Positions 8,456 to 16,460 of a stretch of DNA of 64,000 nt are shown piece after piece. Source of the DNA: Nonomuraea coxensis DSM 45129 (GTDB lineage: Bacteria > Actinomycetota > Actinomycetes > Streptosporangiales > Streptosporangiaceae). The stretch is taken from the NCBI RefSeq assembly GCF_019397265.1, contig NZ_CP068985.1:7599001-7663000 (forward strand). Reading direction: 5' to 3'. The notes below the pieces were generated by a model, which was not told the origin of the DNA, searched no databases, and worked only from the letters and a program-made list of their open reading frames with translations. The position numbers and the translations under genes were made by a program. Numbering within the stretch: the stretch's first letter is position 1; the number at the start of each line of letters is the position of its first letter.

Positions 8456-9618
8456 CCGGCCGACAGGACCAGGCCGCTGGTCGGCACGCCGGTGCCCGCC
8501 GTGACCAGGACGTTCGCGACGCCGCCGAGCTGGTTGGCGGCGGTGCCGCGGATCTGGCGGACCGCCTCGGCGATGCCGTTCATGCCGTGGATGTACGCCT
8601 CCCCGAGCTGCCCGCCGTGCGGGTTGACCGGGAGGCGGCCGTCCAGCTCGATGCCGCCGTCCGCGATGAAGGCGGGCGCCTCGCCCCGGCCGCAGAAGCC
8701 CAGCTCCTCAAGCTGGGCCAGGACGAACGGGGTGAAGTGGTCGTACAGGATGGCGGTCTGGATGTCGGAAGGGGACAGGCCGGACATCTCCCAGAGCCGC
8801 CGTCCGACGACCCCCATCTCCGGCAGGCCGCTCATGTCGTCCCGGTAGTAGCTCGTCATCATCAGCTGCCCGGCGGCCGAGCCCTGGGCCGCCGCCGTGA
8901 CGACGGCGGGCGACCTGCGGAGGTCGCGGGCGCGCTCGGCCGAGGTGACCACCAGGGCCACCGCGCCGTCGCTCTCCTGGCAGCAGTCGAGCAGGCGCAG
9001 CGGTTCCACGATCCAGCGCGAGGACTGGTGCTCCTCCAGCGTGATGGGCCGGCCGTGGAACCAGGCGGCGGGGTTGGTGGCGGCGTGCCGGCGCATGGCC
9101 ACCGCGACCCTGCCGAAGTCCTCCGACGTGGCGCCGAAGGTGTGCATGTAACGGCGGGCGAACATGGCGACCCAGGCCGCCGGCGTCATCAGCCCGAACG
9201 GCACGTGCCAGCTCATCTCCAGCCCCTGCGAGGTCGGCTGGCCGCCGAGACGGGCGTCCGGCTGGCCGAAGCGGCGGCCCGAGCGCTCGTTGAAGGCCCG
9301 GTAGCAGACGACCGTGCGGGCCATGCCGGTGGCCACGGCCATGGCCGCGTGCGCGACCGTCGCGCAGGCCGCGCCGCCGCCGTACTCGACGCGGGAGAAG
9401 TACGTCAGGTCGCCGACGCCGACCTCGCGGGCGACCGCGATCTCCTGGTTCGTGTCCTGGCTGAAGGTGACCAGGCCGTCCACGTCGGCCGGCGACAGCC
9501 CGGCGTCGTCCAGCGCCGCGAGCACGGCCTCGGCGGCCAGCCGCAGCTCCGAGCGCCCGGACTCCTTGCTGAACTCGGTGGCGCCGATGCCGGCGAGCGC
9601 CGCGCGTCCGCTCAACAC
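8452..9618 (-). CDS. ltp2: Steroid side-chain retro-aldolase, thiolase-like lipid-transfer protein
   Basis: Protein of 388 aa with a thiolase fold. It resembles mycobacterial Ltp2, which together with the DUF35 part of ChsH2 cleaves the C17 side chain as propionyl-CoA. Family signs are the start LAGIGATEFSKESGRSE, the YGGGAACATVAHAAMAV segment, and the C-terminal IHGMNGIAEAVRQIRG and VLVTAGTGVPTSGL motifs. It is the last gene of an operon whose order equals chsE1-chsE2-chsH2-chsH1-ltp2 of the Mycobacterium igr operon. Its GTG start overlaps the stop of chsH1 by 7 nt. Confidence 0.88.
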   Translation of the reverse strand: MLSGRAALAGIGATEFSKESGRSELRLAAEAVLAALDDAGLSPADVDGLVTFSQDTNQEIAVAREVGVGDLTYFSRVEYGGGAACATVAHAAMAVATGMARTVVCYRAFNERSGRRFGQPDARLGGQPTSQGLEMSWHVPFGLMTPAAWVAMFARRYMHTFGATSEDFGRVAVAMRRHAATNPAAWFHGRPITLEEHQSSRWIVEPLRLLDCCQESDGAVALVVTSAERARDLRRSPAVVTAAAQGSAAGQLMMTSYYRDDMSGLPEMGVVGRRLWEMSGLSPSDIQTAILYDHFTPFVLAQLEELGFCGRGEAPAFIADGGIELDGRLPVNPHGGQLGEAYIHGMNGIAEAVRQIRGTAANQLGGVANVLVTAGTGVPTSGLVLSAG

Positions 9619-10013
9619 GGGTCCTCCCCCTCGGGCAGGGTCAGGGTGACGGCGCCGACCGCGTGGTCGCCGAGGCTGACCGCGCCGCGCACCTCGACCG
9701 TCAGCTCGCCGTCCGCCCGCGAGACGACCTTCCCGGTGAAGCTCAGCCGGTCCCCCGCGTACGCCGGGACGCCCAGCCTGACGTCGATGCGCCGGATGAC
9801 CGCCGCCGGGCCCGCCCAGTCGGTGACGTACCGTTCGACCAGCCCCATCGTGGTCAGGATGTTGAGGAAGATGTCCTTGGAGCCCTGCGCGCGGGCCAGC
9901 GCCGGATCGTGGTGCACCGGCGTGGGGTCCATCGTGGCGAGGGCCGTGGAGACGACCAGGGTCGGCGTCAGGTCGATCGACAGTTCCGGCAGCACGTCCC
10001 GCTCCCCGCTCAT
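9612..10013 (-). CDS. chsH1: MaoC-like enoyl-CoA hydratase subunit
   Basis: Protein of 133 aa with a single hotdog (MaoC) domain. In Mycobacterium the homologous ChsH1 pairs with ChsH2 to hydrate 3-oxo-4,17-pregnadiene-20-carboxyl-CoA. It carries the hydratase-2-like stretch MDPTPVHHDPALARAQGSKDIF, where the Asp/His pair of the active site is expected. ATG 10013 overlaps the stop of chsH2 (ATGA). A longer upstream frame is a shadow of chsH2. Confidence 0.87.
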   Translation of the reverse strand: MSGERDVLPELSIDLTPTLVVSTALATMDPTPVHHDPALARAQGSKDIFLNILTTMGLVERYVTDWAGPAAVIRRIDVRLGVPAYAGDRLSFTGKVVSRADGELTVEVRGAVSLGDHAVGAVTLTLPEGEDPC

Positions 10014-10915
10014 GGCTCCCCCGGCGTCCACATCGGCAGGACGAGCTCGTCGTCCATCGTCCGGTACGTCACCCGCAGCGGCATCCCGACCGCCACCTCC
10101 TCGATCGGGCAGTCCACGATGTTGCCCACGACCCTGACGCCCTCCGGCAGCTCCACCACGCCCACCACGAACGGCGTCTCCCGCCCCGGCACCGGCGGCC
10201 GGTGGTGGACGACGTAGCTGTAGAGGGAGCCGTGGCCGCTCGCGACGGCGTACGAGCGGTTCGCCGAGCGGCACTGCGGGCACAGCGGTCCCGGCGGATG
10301 GCGCGGCAGGCCGCAGTCGGCGCAGCTCTGGACGCGCAGCTCGCCCTGGCGCACGCCCTCCCAGAAGAAGGCGGTGTCCTGGTTGACGGCGGGCCGCAGC
10401 GGATAGGGCTCCCGCTTCGGCTTCTTCTCCCGTGGGCGGAACTTCAGGACGCGGAACATCATCTCGGCCACCGGCTCGTCGTCGCCGGCGTACCAGGTGA
10501 CGGTCCAGGTGGCGAAGAAGCCGACCCCGAGCGCGGTCCGTTTGGGGCCGGCCAGGCCGGTGAAGCGGGTGGCGGGGGTCAGGACCTCGCCCACGCGGGC
10601 GTAGCGGTGGTGGACCTGCTCGCAGTTCGTGGCGACGACGCCCGTGTAGCCGGAGGCGTCGAGCGCGGCCATGAGGTCGTCCACCGGCGAGCGGTCCTTG
10701 GGCCGGTCGCGCAGGCCCGGCATGGTCCACACCTGCGCCATCGCGGGCGGGGCGAGACCGCGCTCCAGGTAGGCGGGGTTCTCGTCGCCCATGGCGGCGA
10801 GCCAGTGGCGGATCATCGGGACGTTCACCGGGTCGGCGGCGGGCGTGCCGCGCAGCTCCCCCAGCGCCGTCTGCTTGGCGGCGAGCTCGTGCAGCTCCTC
10901 GTCGGTCAGCTTCAT
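10010..10915 (-). CDS. chsH2: Bifunctional MaoC / DUF35 OB-fold protein
   Basis: Protein of 301 aa. Residues from about 10 to 150 are a MaoC-like hotdog domain (PVNVPMIRHWLAAMGDENPAYL). The C-terminal half is DUF35: a rubredoxin-like zinc ribbon with CADCG and CPQC pairs, then an OB fold. In the mycobacterial system the MaoC part pairs with ChsH1 as a hydratase and the DUF35 part pairs with Ltp2 as an aldolase, so this protein physically links two steps. The start ATG 10915 overlaps the upstream dehydrogenase stop and its own stop overlaps chsH1. Both partners are encoded immediately downstream. Confidence 0.88.
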   Translation of the reverse strand: MKLTDEELHELAAKQTALGELRGTPAADPVNVPMIRHWLAAMGDENPAYLERGLAPPAMAQVWTMPGLRDRPKDRSPVDDLMAALDASGYTGVVATNCEQVHHRYARVGEVLTPATRFTGLAGPKRTALGVGFFATWTVTWYAGDDEPVAEMMFRVLKFRPREKKPKREPYPLRPAVNQDTAFFWEGVRQGELRVQSCADCGLPRHPPGPLCPQCRSANRSYAVASGHGSLYSYVVHHRPPVPGRETPFVVGVVELPEGVRVVGNIVDCPIEEVAVGMPLRVTYRTMDDELVLPMWTPGEP

Positions 10916-12066
10916 CGGGGCGGCCTCGGCAGGCTCAGGCCGAGCATGGCGATCAGCTCCCGCTGCACCTCGTTGACGCCGCCGCCGAACGTCAGCACCA
11001 CCGCGCCCTTCGCCCCGACGTCGACCCGCTCGATGAGCTCGGCCGTCTCCGGGTCGGCGGGGTCGCCGTGGCGGGCCAGCACGTCGCCGACGATCCGGCC
11101 GGCCTCCTGCATCCGCTCCGAGCCGTAGATCTTCGTGGCCGAGGCGTCGGGCGCGCCCAGCCAGCCGAGGTCCATGTTGGCCGCGACCTGCCAGTTGAGC
11201 AGCTCGTTCGTCCGCAGGGCCGCCCACACGCGGGCCAGGGCGCGGCGCACGTCGGGCTCGCCGTCCAGGCCGGTACGGCGGGCCCAGGCCCGGAACCGGT
11301 CGTAGGTCTGGCCGAGGTTTCCCGCGGGGCCGAGCGTCACCCGCTCGTGGTTGAGCTGGTTGACGATCAGGTCCCAGCCCTTGTCCACCTCGCCGACCAC
11401 CATGTCCACCGGGACGCGGACGTCGGAGTAGTAGGTGGAGTTGGTGTGGTGGCGGCCGTCCATGGTGACGATCGGGGTCCAGGAGTAGCCGGGATCGTCC
11501 GTGGAGACGATCATCATGGTGATGCCCTTGTGCTTCTTCGCCTCGGGGTTCGTCCGGGCGGCCAGCCAGATGTACTGCGCGTAGTGCGCGCCGCTCGTGA
11601 AGATCTTCTGGCCGTTGACGACGTAGTGGTCGCCGTCGAGCACCGCCGTCGTCCGCAGGGACGCCAGGTCCGTGCCGGCCTCGGGCTCGCTGTAGCCGAT
11701 CGCGAAGTGGCACTCGCCGGCCAGGATGCGCGGCAGGAAGAAGTCCTTCTGCTCGCGGGTGCCGTACTGCATGAGCGTCGGGCCCACCGTCTGCACCGTG
11801 ATGATCGGGTACGGCACGCCCGCGCGGGCGATCTCGTTGGCGAAGATCTGCTGCTCCAGAGGGCCGTAGCCGGCGCCGCCGTACTCCTTGGGCCAGCCGA
11901 GGCCGAGCTTGCCGTCCCGGCCGAGGAGGCGGCAGTGCTCCATGTACGCCCCGCCGAACGGGTCCTCGGCGATCGCCCGCCGGTCCTCTTCGGTCAGGCA
12001 GCCCTGGAAGTACGCGCGCAGCTCGTCGCGGAGCCTGCGCTGCTCCGGGGTGAGGTCGATGTGCAT
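10912..12066 (-). CDS. chsE2: Acyl-CoA dehydrogenase, steroid side-chain, larger subunit (FadE29-like)
   Basis: Protein of 384 aa with the complete acyl-CoA dehydrogenase fold: N-terminal helices (LTPEQRRLRDELRAYF), the FAD-binding middle strand region (FAIGYSEPEAGTDLASL) and a C-terminal helical domain ending FGGGVNEVQRELIAMLGL. Its size and place match mycobacterial FadE29 (ChsE2), which forms an alpha2beta2 enzyme with FadE28 and oxidises the three-carbon side-chain CoA ester of steroids. ATG 12066 overlaps the TGA of the partner gene by one base. Substrate assignment rests on operon order. Confidence 0.87.
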   Translation of the reverse strand: MHIDLTPEQRRLRDELRAYFQGCLTEEDRRAIAEDPFGGAYMEHCRLLGRDGKLGLGWPKEYGGAGYGPLEQQIFANEIARAGVPYPIITVQTVGPTLMQYGTREQKDFFLPRILAGECHFAIGYSEPEAGTDLASLRTTAVLDGDHYVVNGQKIFTSGAHYAQYIWLAARTNPEAKKHKGITMMIVSTDDPGYSWTPIVTMDGRHHTNSTYYSDVRVPVDMVVGEVDKGWDLIVNQLNHERVTLGPAGNLGQTYDRFRAWARRTGLDGEPDVRRALARVWAALRTNELLNWQVAANMDLGWLGAPDASATKIYGSERMQEAGRIVGDVLARHGDPADPETAELIERVDVGAKGAVVLTFGGGVNEVQRELIAMLGLSLPRPPR

Positions 12067-13040
12067 CAGACGAGCGCTCCGATCAGGTCGAGCTGGGCGC
12101 CGGCGCCGCCGAGCAGATAGGACAAGTGCTTGGCCTGGGCGAAGTAGCGGTGCAGCGGATAGGTGACGTCGAGGCCGAGGCCGCCGTGCAGGTGCTGGCA
12201 GGTGTGCAGGGCCTTGACCGCCTCGGCCGCGTGGTAGGCGGCGAGCGCGAGGTCCTCCTCGGCCGGCAGGCCCTCGCCGAGCCGCCAGAGCGCCGACCAC
12301 ATGGCGACGTCGAGGGCCCGGCCGGCGATGTAGACGTCGGCGATCTGCATGGTCACGGCCTGGAACTCGGCCAGCGCGCGGCCGAACTGCCGTCTCGTCC
12401 TGATGTGGGCGGTGGTCAGCTCCAGCGCCCCGGCGAGCACGCCGCTCGCCTGGGCGGCGACGGCGGCGGTGTGGAGGCGGCGGACGTCGGCGGCGGCCTC
12501 CGGCCCCGCCACCCGCTCGGCGGGGGCGCCGTCGAGCACGACGGTGGCGGCGGGCTCGCCGGTCGAGGTGCGCTCGGGGGCGGTGGCGGGATCCTCGACC
12601 AGGAACAGGCCCTCGGCGGCGGTCACCAGCGCCGCCGCTCCCGGGTACATGACGGTGACCTTGCGCCCGGTGAGCGTCCAGCCCCCGCCGTCCTCGCGGG
12701 CGGCCGTCTCCGGTGGTGCGGCCAGCGCGCGGCCGGGCTCCCGCACCGCGAGCGCGATCCCGCCGGCGTGCCGCCGCTGCCGCTCCTGCGTGCCGTGGCG
12801 GGCCAGGGCCAGGGTGCCCGCCAGCGCGGGCAGCCCGGGGACCGCCGCCGCCTTCGCGCCCACCTCCCGCAGCACCACGGCCATCTCCACCGGCCCGAGC
12901 CCCGCGCCGCCCGCCTCCTCCGGCACGCACAGGCTCAGCAGGCCGGCCTGCCGCAGCCGCTCCTCGTCCGCGTCCTTGGCCAGCACGTCGGCGGCCAGTC
13001 TCCGCACGTCCTGCTGGGTCTCGTCCAGGTTGAAGTCCAC
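12066..13040 (-). CDS. chsE1: Acyl-CoA dehydrogenase, steroid side-chain, smaller subunit (FadE28-like)
   Basis: Protein of 324 aa, shorter than a standard acyl-CoA dehydrogenase and similar in size to mycobacterial FadE28 (ChsE1). The start MDFNLDETQQDVRRLAADVL and the C-terminal HTCQHLHGGLGLDVTYPLHRYFAQAKHL are typical of the subfamily. The central FAD/substrate region is shortened, consistent with a heteromeric partner. It lies directly upstream of the chsE2-like gene and 10 nt downstream of fadD17. Translational coupling to the next gene (TGATG) fits fixed stoichiometry. Confidence 0.86.
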   Translation of the reverse strand: MDFNLDETQQDVRRLAADVLAKDADEERLRQAGLLSLCVPEEAGGAGLGPVEMAVVLREVGAKAAAVPGLPALAGTLALARHGTQERQRRHAGGIALAVREPGRALAAPPETAAREDGGGWTLTGRKVTVMYPGAAALVTAAEGLFLVEDPATAPERTSTGEPAATVVLDGAPAERVAGPEAAADVRRLHTAAVAAQASGVLAGALELTTAHIRTRRQFGRALAEFQAVTMQIADVYIAGRALDVAMWSALWRLGEGLPAEEDLALAAYHAAEAVKALHTCQHLHGGLGLDVTYPLHRYFAQAKHLSYLLGGAGAQLDLIGALV

Positions 13041-13050
13041 GTCTCGTCCC

Positions 13051-14649
13051 CTACGTCTCCAAGAGGTGCTGCCTGCCGTGCCGTACGAACTCCTCCTCGA
13101 TGGCCTTCACGTCCGCGCCGGTCAGCGGGCGCAGCCCGGACGGGGTGCGCCACCACACCGGGTCGCCGGTGCGCCACCCCTCGCGGGCGAGGACCCGCTT
13201 GACGACCTTGTGCGACGGCGTCTGCGGCAGCCGGCCGGCCACGCGGACGTACCGGGGCAGGGACTTGGCGCCGAGGTCGGGACGGGCGGCCAGGAAGGCC
13301 GTGAACGCCTCCGGGTCGAACCCGCCCTCCAGCACCAGCGCCGCCATCACCTGGTCGCCGGCGGCCGCGTCGGGCACCGGGTAGACCGCCGCCTCCACCA
13401 CGCCGGGGAACTCGCGCAGGGCGGCCTCGACGGGGGCCGCCGACAGGTTCTCGCCGTCCACGCGCAGCCGCTCGGTGCCGCGCCCGGCGAAGAACACGTG
13501 GCCGGCCGCGTCCCGCCAGGCGAGGTCGCCCGACCAGAACGCGCCGTCGCGCACCCGCTCGGCGTCGGCCTCGGGGTCGTTGTAGTAGCCCTCGAACAGG
13601 CCCAGCCCGGTGGTGTTGACCAGCTCGCCGACGGCCTCGTCCGGGTTGAGCAGGCGGCCGTCCTCGACCCGGCCAGGCGGGCAGGGCTCGCCGGTGGACG
13701 GGTCGAGTATCGCCACGCCCTCGGGCAGGCGGCCGAGGCTGCCGGGCGGGCCCGCCGGGTCGGGGCTGATCGAGACGGCGGTCTCGGTGGAGCCGAAGGC
13801 GTCGATGACGTGGCAGCCGTACCGCTCGCCGAAGCGCCTGATCGCGACGGCGCTGCCCTCGTTGCCGAAGGCGAGTCTCAGCGGGTTGTCGGCGTCGTCG
13901 GGGCGTTCGGGGGTGGCCAGGGCGTAGGAGAGCGCCTTGCCGACATAGTGGAGGTACGTGCAGCCGTACCGGCGGACGTCGGGCAGCAGGCCCGAGGCGG
14001 AGAAGCGGCGGCGCAGCGCCAGGGCGGCCCCGGAGGCGACGGCGGGGGCGTAGGCCGCCATGAGGGCCCCGGAGTGGAACAGCGGCATCGAGCAGTAGAC
14101 GACGTCGTCCGGGGTGAGCAGGGCGCCCAGGCTGGTGCCGGGGACGGCGAGCTTGCGCTGGGTGACGCGGACGGCGCGGGGGCGGCCGGAGGTGCCGGAG
14201 GTGAAGATCAGCAGCACCAGCTCACCGGGGTCGGGCGCGCGTCCGGGCAGCGCCCCCGGCCCCCCGTCCGGTCCGGTCGCGTCGGACAGCGGGCGGGCGG
14301 GCAGGCCCAGGGAGCGGGCCAGGTCCTCGTACGGGTCGTCGTACAGGACGAGCCCGACGTCGGTCGCGCGGGCGTCGCGGGCCAGCTCGGCCGCCGGCCG
14401 GGTCGGGTTCAGCGCGACGACCGGACGTCCGGCCAGCGCCGCGCCGCCCACCAGGAAGAGCAGGCCGGGCACGTTGTCGCTGAGCACCGCGGCATGCGAG
14501 CCGGTGCCGCGGCGGGCCAGCCAGGAGCCCGCCGCGCGGCAGGCGGCGACGTGCTCGCGCCACGTCCAGGTCGTGTCCTCGAACAGCAGGCCAGGTCGTC
14601 CGTCCTCGGCCCGTGCGGTCAGCAGGGCCGCGAGGGTGTTCGCGGTCAT
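13051..14649 (-). CDS. fadD17: Acyl-CoA synthetase, FadD17-like
   Basis: Adenylate-forming enzyme of 532 aa that would activate a steroid side-chain carboxylate with ATP and CoA. The P-loop-like motif is IFTSGTSGRPRAV. The segment VRRYGCTYLHYVGKALSYAL with ATPERPDDADNPLR closely resembles mycobacterial FadD17, and the AMP/ribose site YYNDPEADAERVRDGAFWSGD and C-terminal hinge are present. It is the first gene of the igr-like operon. In Mycobacterium fadD17 sits elsewhere, with fadE26 and fadE27, so its fusion to the igr order is a local arrangement. ATG 14649 lies about 40 nt downstream of a KstR-type box. Confidence 0.87.
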   Translation of the reverse strand: MTANTLAALLTARAEDGRPGLLFEDTTWTWREHVAACRAAGSWLARRGTGSHAAVLSDNVPGLLFLVGGAALAGRPVVALNPTRPAAELARDARATDVGLVLYDDPYEDLARSLGLPARPLSDATGPDGGPGALPGRAPDPGELVLLIFTSGTSGRPRAVRVTQRKLAVPGTSLGALLTPDDVVYCSMPLFHSGALMAAYAPAVASGAALALRRRFSASGLLPDVRRYGCTYLHYVGKALSYALATPERPDDADNPLRLAFGNEGSAVAIRRFGERYGCHVIDAFGSTETAVSISPDPAGPPGSLGRLPEGVAILDPSTGEPCPPGRVEDGRLLNPDEAVGELVNTTGLGLFEGYYNDPEADAERVRDGAFWSGDLAWRDAAGHVFFAGRGTERLRVDGENLSAAPVEAALREFPGVVEAAVYPVPDAAAGDQVMAALVLEGGFDPEAFTAFLAARPDLGAKSLPRYVRVAGRLPQTPSHKVVKRVLAREGWRTGDPVWWRTPSGLRPLTGADVKAIEEEFVRHGRQHLLET

Positions 14650-14689
14650 GCCGCCTCCACACCAAGCGCTCGGTCAGCAGAACGCAAAC

Positions 14690-14703
14690 TAGAACAGATT
14701 CTA
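14690..14703. promoter_or_regulatory. KstR-type box upstream of the igr-like operon
   Basis: TAGAACAGATTCTA matches TnnAACnnGTTnnA at 7 of 8 fixed positions (A in place of G of GTT). It is a near-perfect palindrome. It lies between fadD17 (minus) and the kstR-like gene (plus), where an autoregulated repressor site is expected. Binding is inferred from the known mycobacterial motif. Confidence 0.65.
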
Positions 14704-14823
14704 ATTGCTGTCCAGTAGCCAATCATGCCGAAAAGTCGCGATATATCCCTGTAACGCTGCAGACATGGGCCGATAAGGGTTCTTTGTGACCGCCGAGTAA
14801 CAAGCCACGGTACCGAGAAATCA

Positions 14824-14837
14824 GATAACGTGTTCTT
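14824..14837. promoter_or_regulatory. Second KstR-type half-match touching the kstR start codon
   Basis: GATAACGTGTTCTT keeps the inner AACnnGTT core but misses both outer T/A positions (6 of 8). It ends one base before the ATG at 14838. TAACGT (14826-14831) would also suit as a -10 element for a leaderless transcript starting at that ATG. A repressor bound here would block its own promoter. Confidence 0.5.
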
Positions 14838-15452
14838 ATGCGCACCCCGTCCGCGACGGTCGCCACCTCCTCCGACGGCGAGGGAAGCGTCCGCTCGCGC
14901 AGCCAGACCCAGCGCCGCAAGCGCATCGTCCAGGCCGCCGCCGCCCTCGCCTCGCGCGGCGGGGTCGAGGCCATGCAGATGCGCACGGTCGCCGAGCGGG
15001 CCGGCGTCGCCCTCGGCACGCTCTACCGCTACTTCCCGTCCAAGATGGACCTCGTGGTGGCGGTCGTCGGCGAGGAGATCGACCTGCTGGAGAGCAGCAT
15101 CGAGCGCCGCCCGCCGGGCGCGGCCACACCCGAGGGCCGGGCCGTCGACGTGCTCATGCGCGCCACCCGCGGGCTCATGCGCGAGCCCGAGCTGGCCGAC
15201 GCGCTCATCCGCTCGCTGATCCTGGCCGAGGTGCAGACGCCGTTCGGCGACCGGATGGCCGGGCTGCTGCTGCGGGTCTCCGGCGAGGGGCTGAGCTTCG
15301 AGCAGGCGAGCGAGGAGCAGCGCGACCTCGCCGGGTCGCTGGCCGGCATCTGGGTGCACGAGCTGCTGGAGATGCTGCGCGGCCGGCGCACCTACGACGA
15401 GATCCAGCGCCGCATCGAGACCGCCGCCTCGCGCCTGCTCGCCGACATCTGA
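14838..15452 (+). CDS. kstR: TetR-family regulator, KstR-like (steroid catabolism repressor)
   Basis: Protein of 204 aa. The N-terminal helix-turn-helix (VEAMQMRTVAERAGVALGT, then LYRYFPSKMDL) is very close to mycobacterial KstR, the repressor of cholesterol catabolism that responds to steroid-CoA ligands. The C-terminal part is a TetR_C ligand domain. It is divergent from the igr-like operon, with KstR-type boxes in the shared 188-bp region. No ribosome-binding site precedes the ATG, so a leaderless message is likely. The alternative is another TetR regulator that shares the HTH. Confidence 0.8.
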   Translation: MRTPSATVATSSDGEGSVRSRSQTQRRKRIVQAAAALASRGGVEAMQMRTVAERAGVALGTLYRYFPSKMDLVVAVVGEEIDLLESSIERRPPGAATPEGRAVDVLMRATRGLMREPELADALIRSLILAEVQTPFGDRMAGLLLRVSGEGLSFEQASEEQRDLAGSLAGIWVHELLEMLRGRRTYDEIQRRIETAASRLLADI

Positions 15453-15465
15453 TCGATCCCGCATC

Positions 15466-16422
15466 ATGGATCGGATGAGGATGAAGGCGATCAGTCAGGA
15501 CGCACTGGGCGGTCCCGACGTGCTGAAGCTGGTGGAGCTCGACCGGCCCGAGCCCGGCCCGACCGAGGTGCTCGTACGCGTGCGGGCGGCCGGGCTCAAC
15601 CCCACCGACTGGAAGACCCGGGCCACCGGCGGGCTGCTGGGCACGCCGCCGCCGTTCGTGCTCGGCTGGGAGCTGTCCGGCGAGGTGGTGGCCTCGGGCG
15701 TCGGCCAGGTGCTCCACAAGCCGGGCGACGAGGTGTTCGGCCTGCTGCGCTACCCGCAGGGGCACGGCGCCTTCGCCGAATACGTCACCGCGCCCTCCCG
15801 GCACTTCGTCCGCAAGCCCGCCGGCCTCGACCACGTCCAGGCCGCCGGCATCCCGCTGGCCGCGCTGACCGCCTGGCAGGCCCTCGTGGACGTCGCCGGC
15901 GTGCGCGAGGGCCACCGCGTGCTGGTGCACGCGGCGGCGGGCGGCGTCGGCCATCTGGCCGTGCAGATCGCCAAGGCCCGCGGCGCCCACGTGATCGGCA
16001 CGGCCAGCGCCGCCAAGCACGCCTTCCTGCGCGACCTCGGGGCCGACGAGCTGGTCGACTACCGCGCTCACGACTTCGCCGAGGTCGTCCGCGACGTGGA
16101 CGTGGTGCTGGAGTCCGTCGGCGGCGACTACGGCCCGCGCTCGCTGCGCACCCTGCGGCCGGGCGGCACGATGATCTCGCTCGCCCTGAGCCGGATGGAG
16201 CCGGGGCTGCACGAGCGGGCGGCCGGGCTCGGCATCCGCTCCGAGGCCATGCTCGTGGAGCCCGACCACGCCGCCCTGCGGGCGATCGCGGCGCTGGCGG
16301 CGGCCGGGCGGCTGCGGGTGTCGGTCGCTGCGGTCCTGCCGCTGGAGGAGGCCGCCAAGGCGCACGAGATGGGCGAGACCGGCCGCACCACGGGCAAGAT
16401 TGTTCTCACCGTCGGCGACTGA
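15466..16422 (+). CDS. Zinc-type/quinone oxidoreductase (MDR superfamily)
   Basis: NADP-dependent MDR-family oxidoreductase of 318 aa. It has a GroES-like N-terminal domain (VRAAGLNPTDWKTRATGG) and a Rossmann domain with the AAAGGVGHLAVQIAKARGA nucleotide loop. It lacks the Cys/His set of zinc alcohol dehydrogenases, so it is likely a quinone or enone reductase. Three clustered ATGs (15466, 15475, 15481) are possible starts. The product from 15481 (MKAISQDALGG) is the most family-like, but I keep the longest. It begins 13 bp after kstR on the same strand and may be co-transcribed. Confidence 0.82.
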   Translation: MDRMRMKAISQDALGGPDVLKLVELDRPEPGPTEVLVRVRAAGLNPTDWKTRATGGLLGTPPPFVLGWELSGEVVASGVGQVLHKPGDEVFGLLRYPQGHGAFAEYVTAPSRHFVRKPAGLDHVQAAGIPLAALTAWQALVDVAGVREGHRVLVHAAAGGVGHLAVQIAKARGAHVIGTASAAKHAFLRDLGADELVDYRAHDFAEVVRDVDVVLESVGGDYGPRSLRTLRPGGTMISLALSRMEPGLHERAAGLGIRSEAMLVEPDHAALRAIAALAAAGRLRVSVAAVLPLEEAAKAHEMGETGRTTGKIVLTVGD

Positions 16423-16460
16423 GACCGGGAATTGTCGGTGGCGGCGGCTATACAGGGAGC

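Noticed and set aside
12349..14718. A 789-codon plus-strand open frame antisense to the acyl-CoA synthetase and dehydrogenase genes.
   Set aside because: High GC leaves antisense frames open by chance; the minus-strand genes have clear families and motifs, the antisense product has none.
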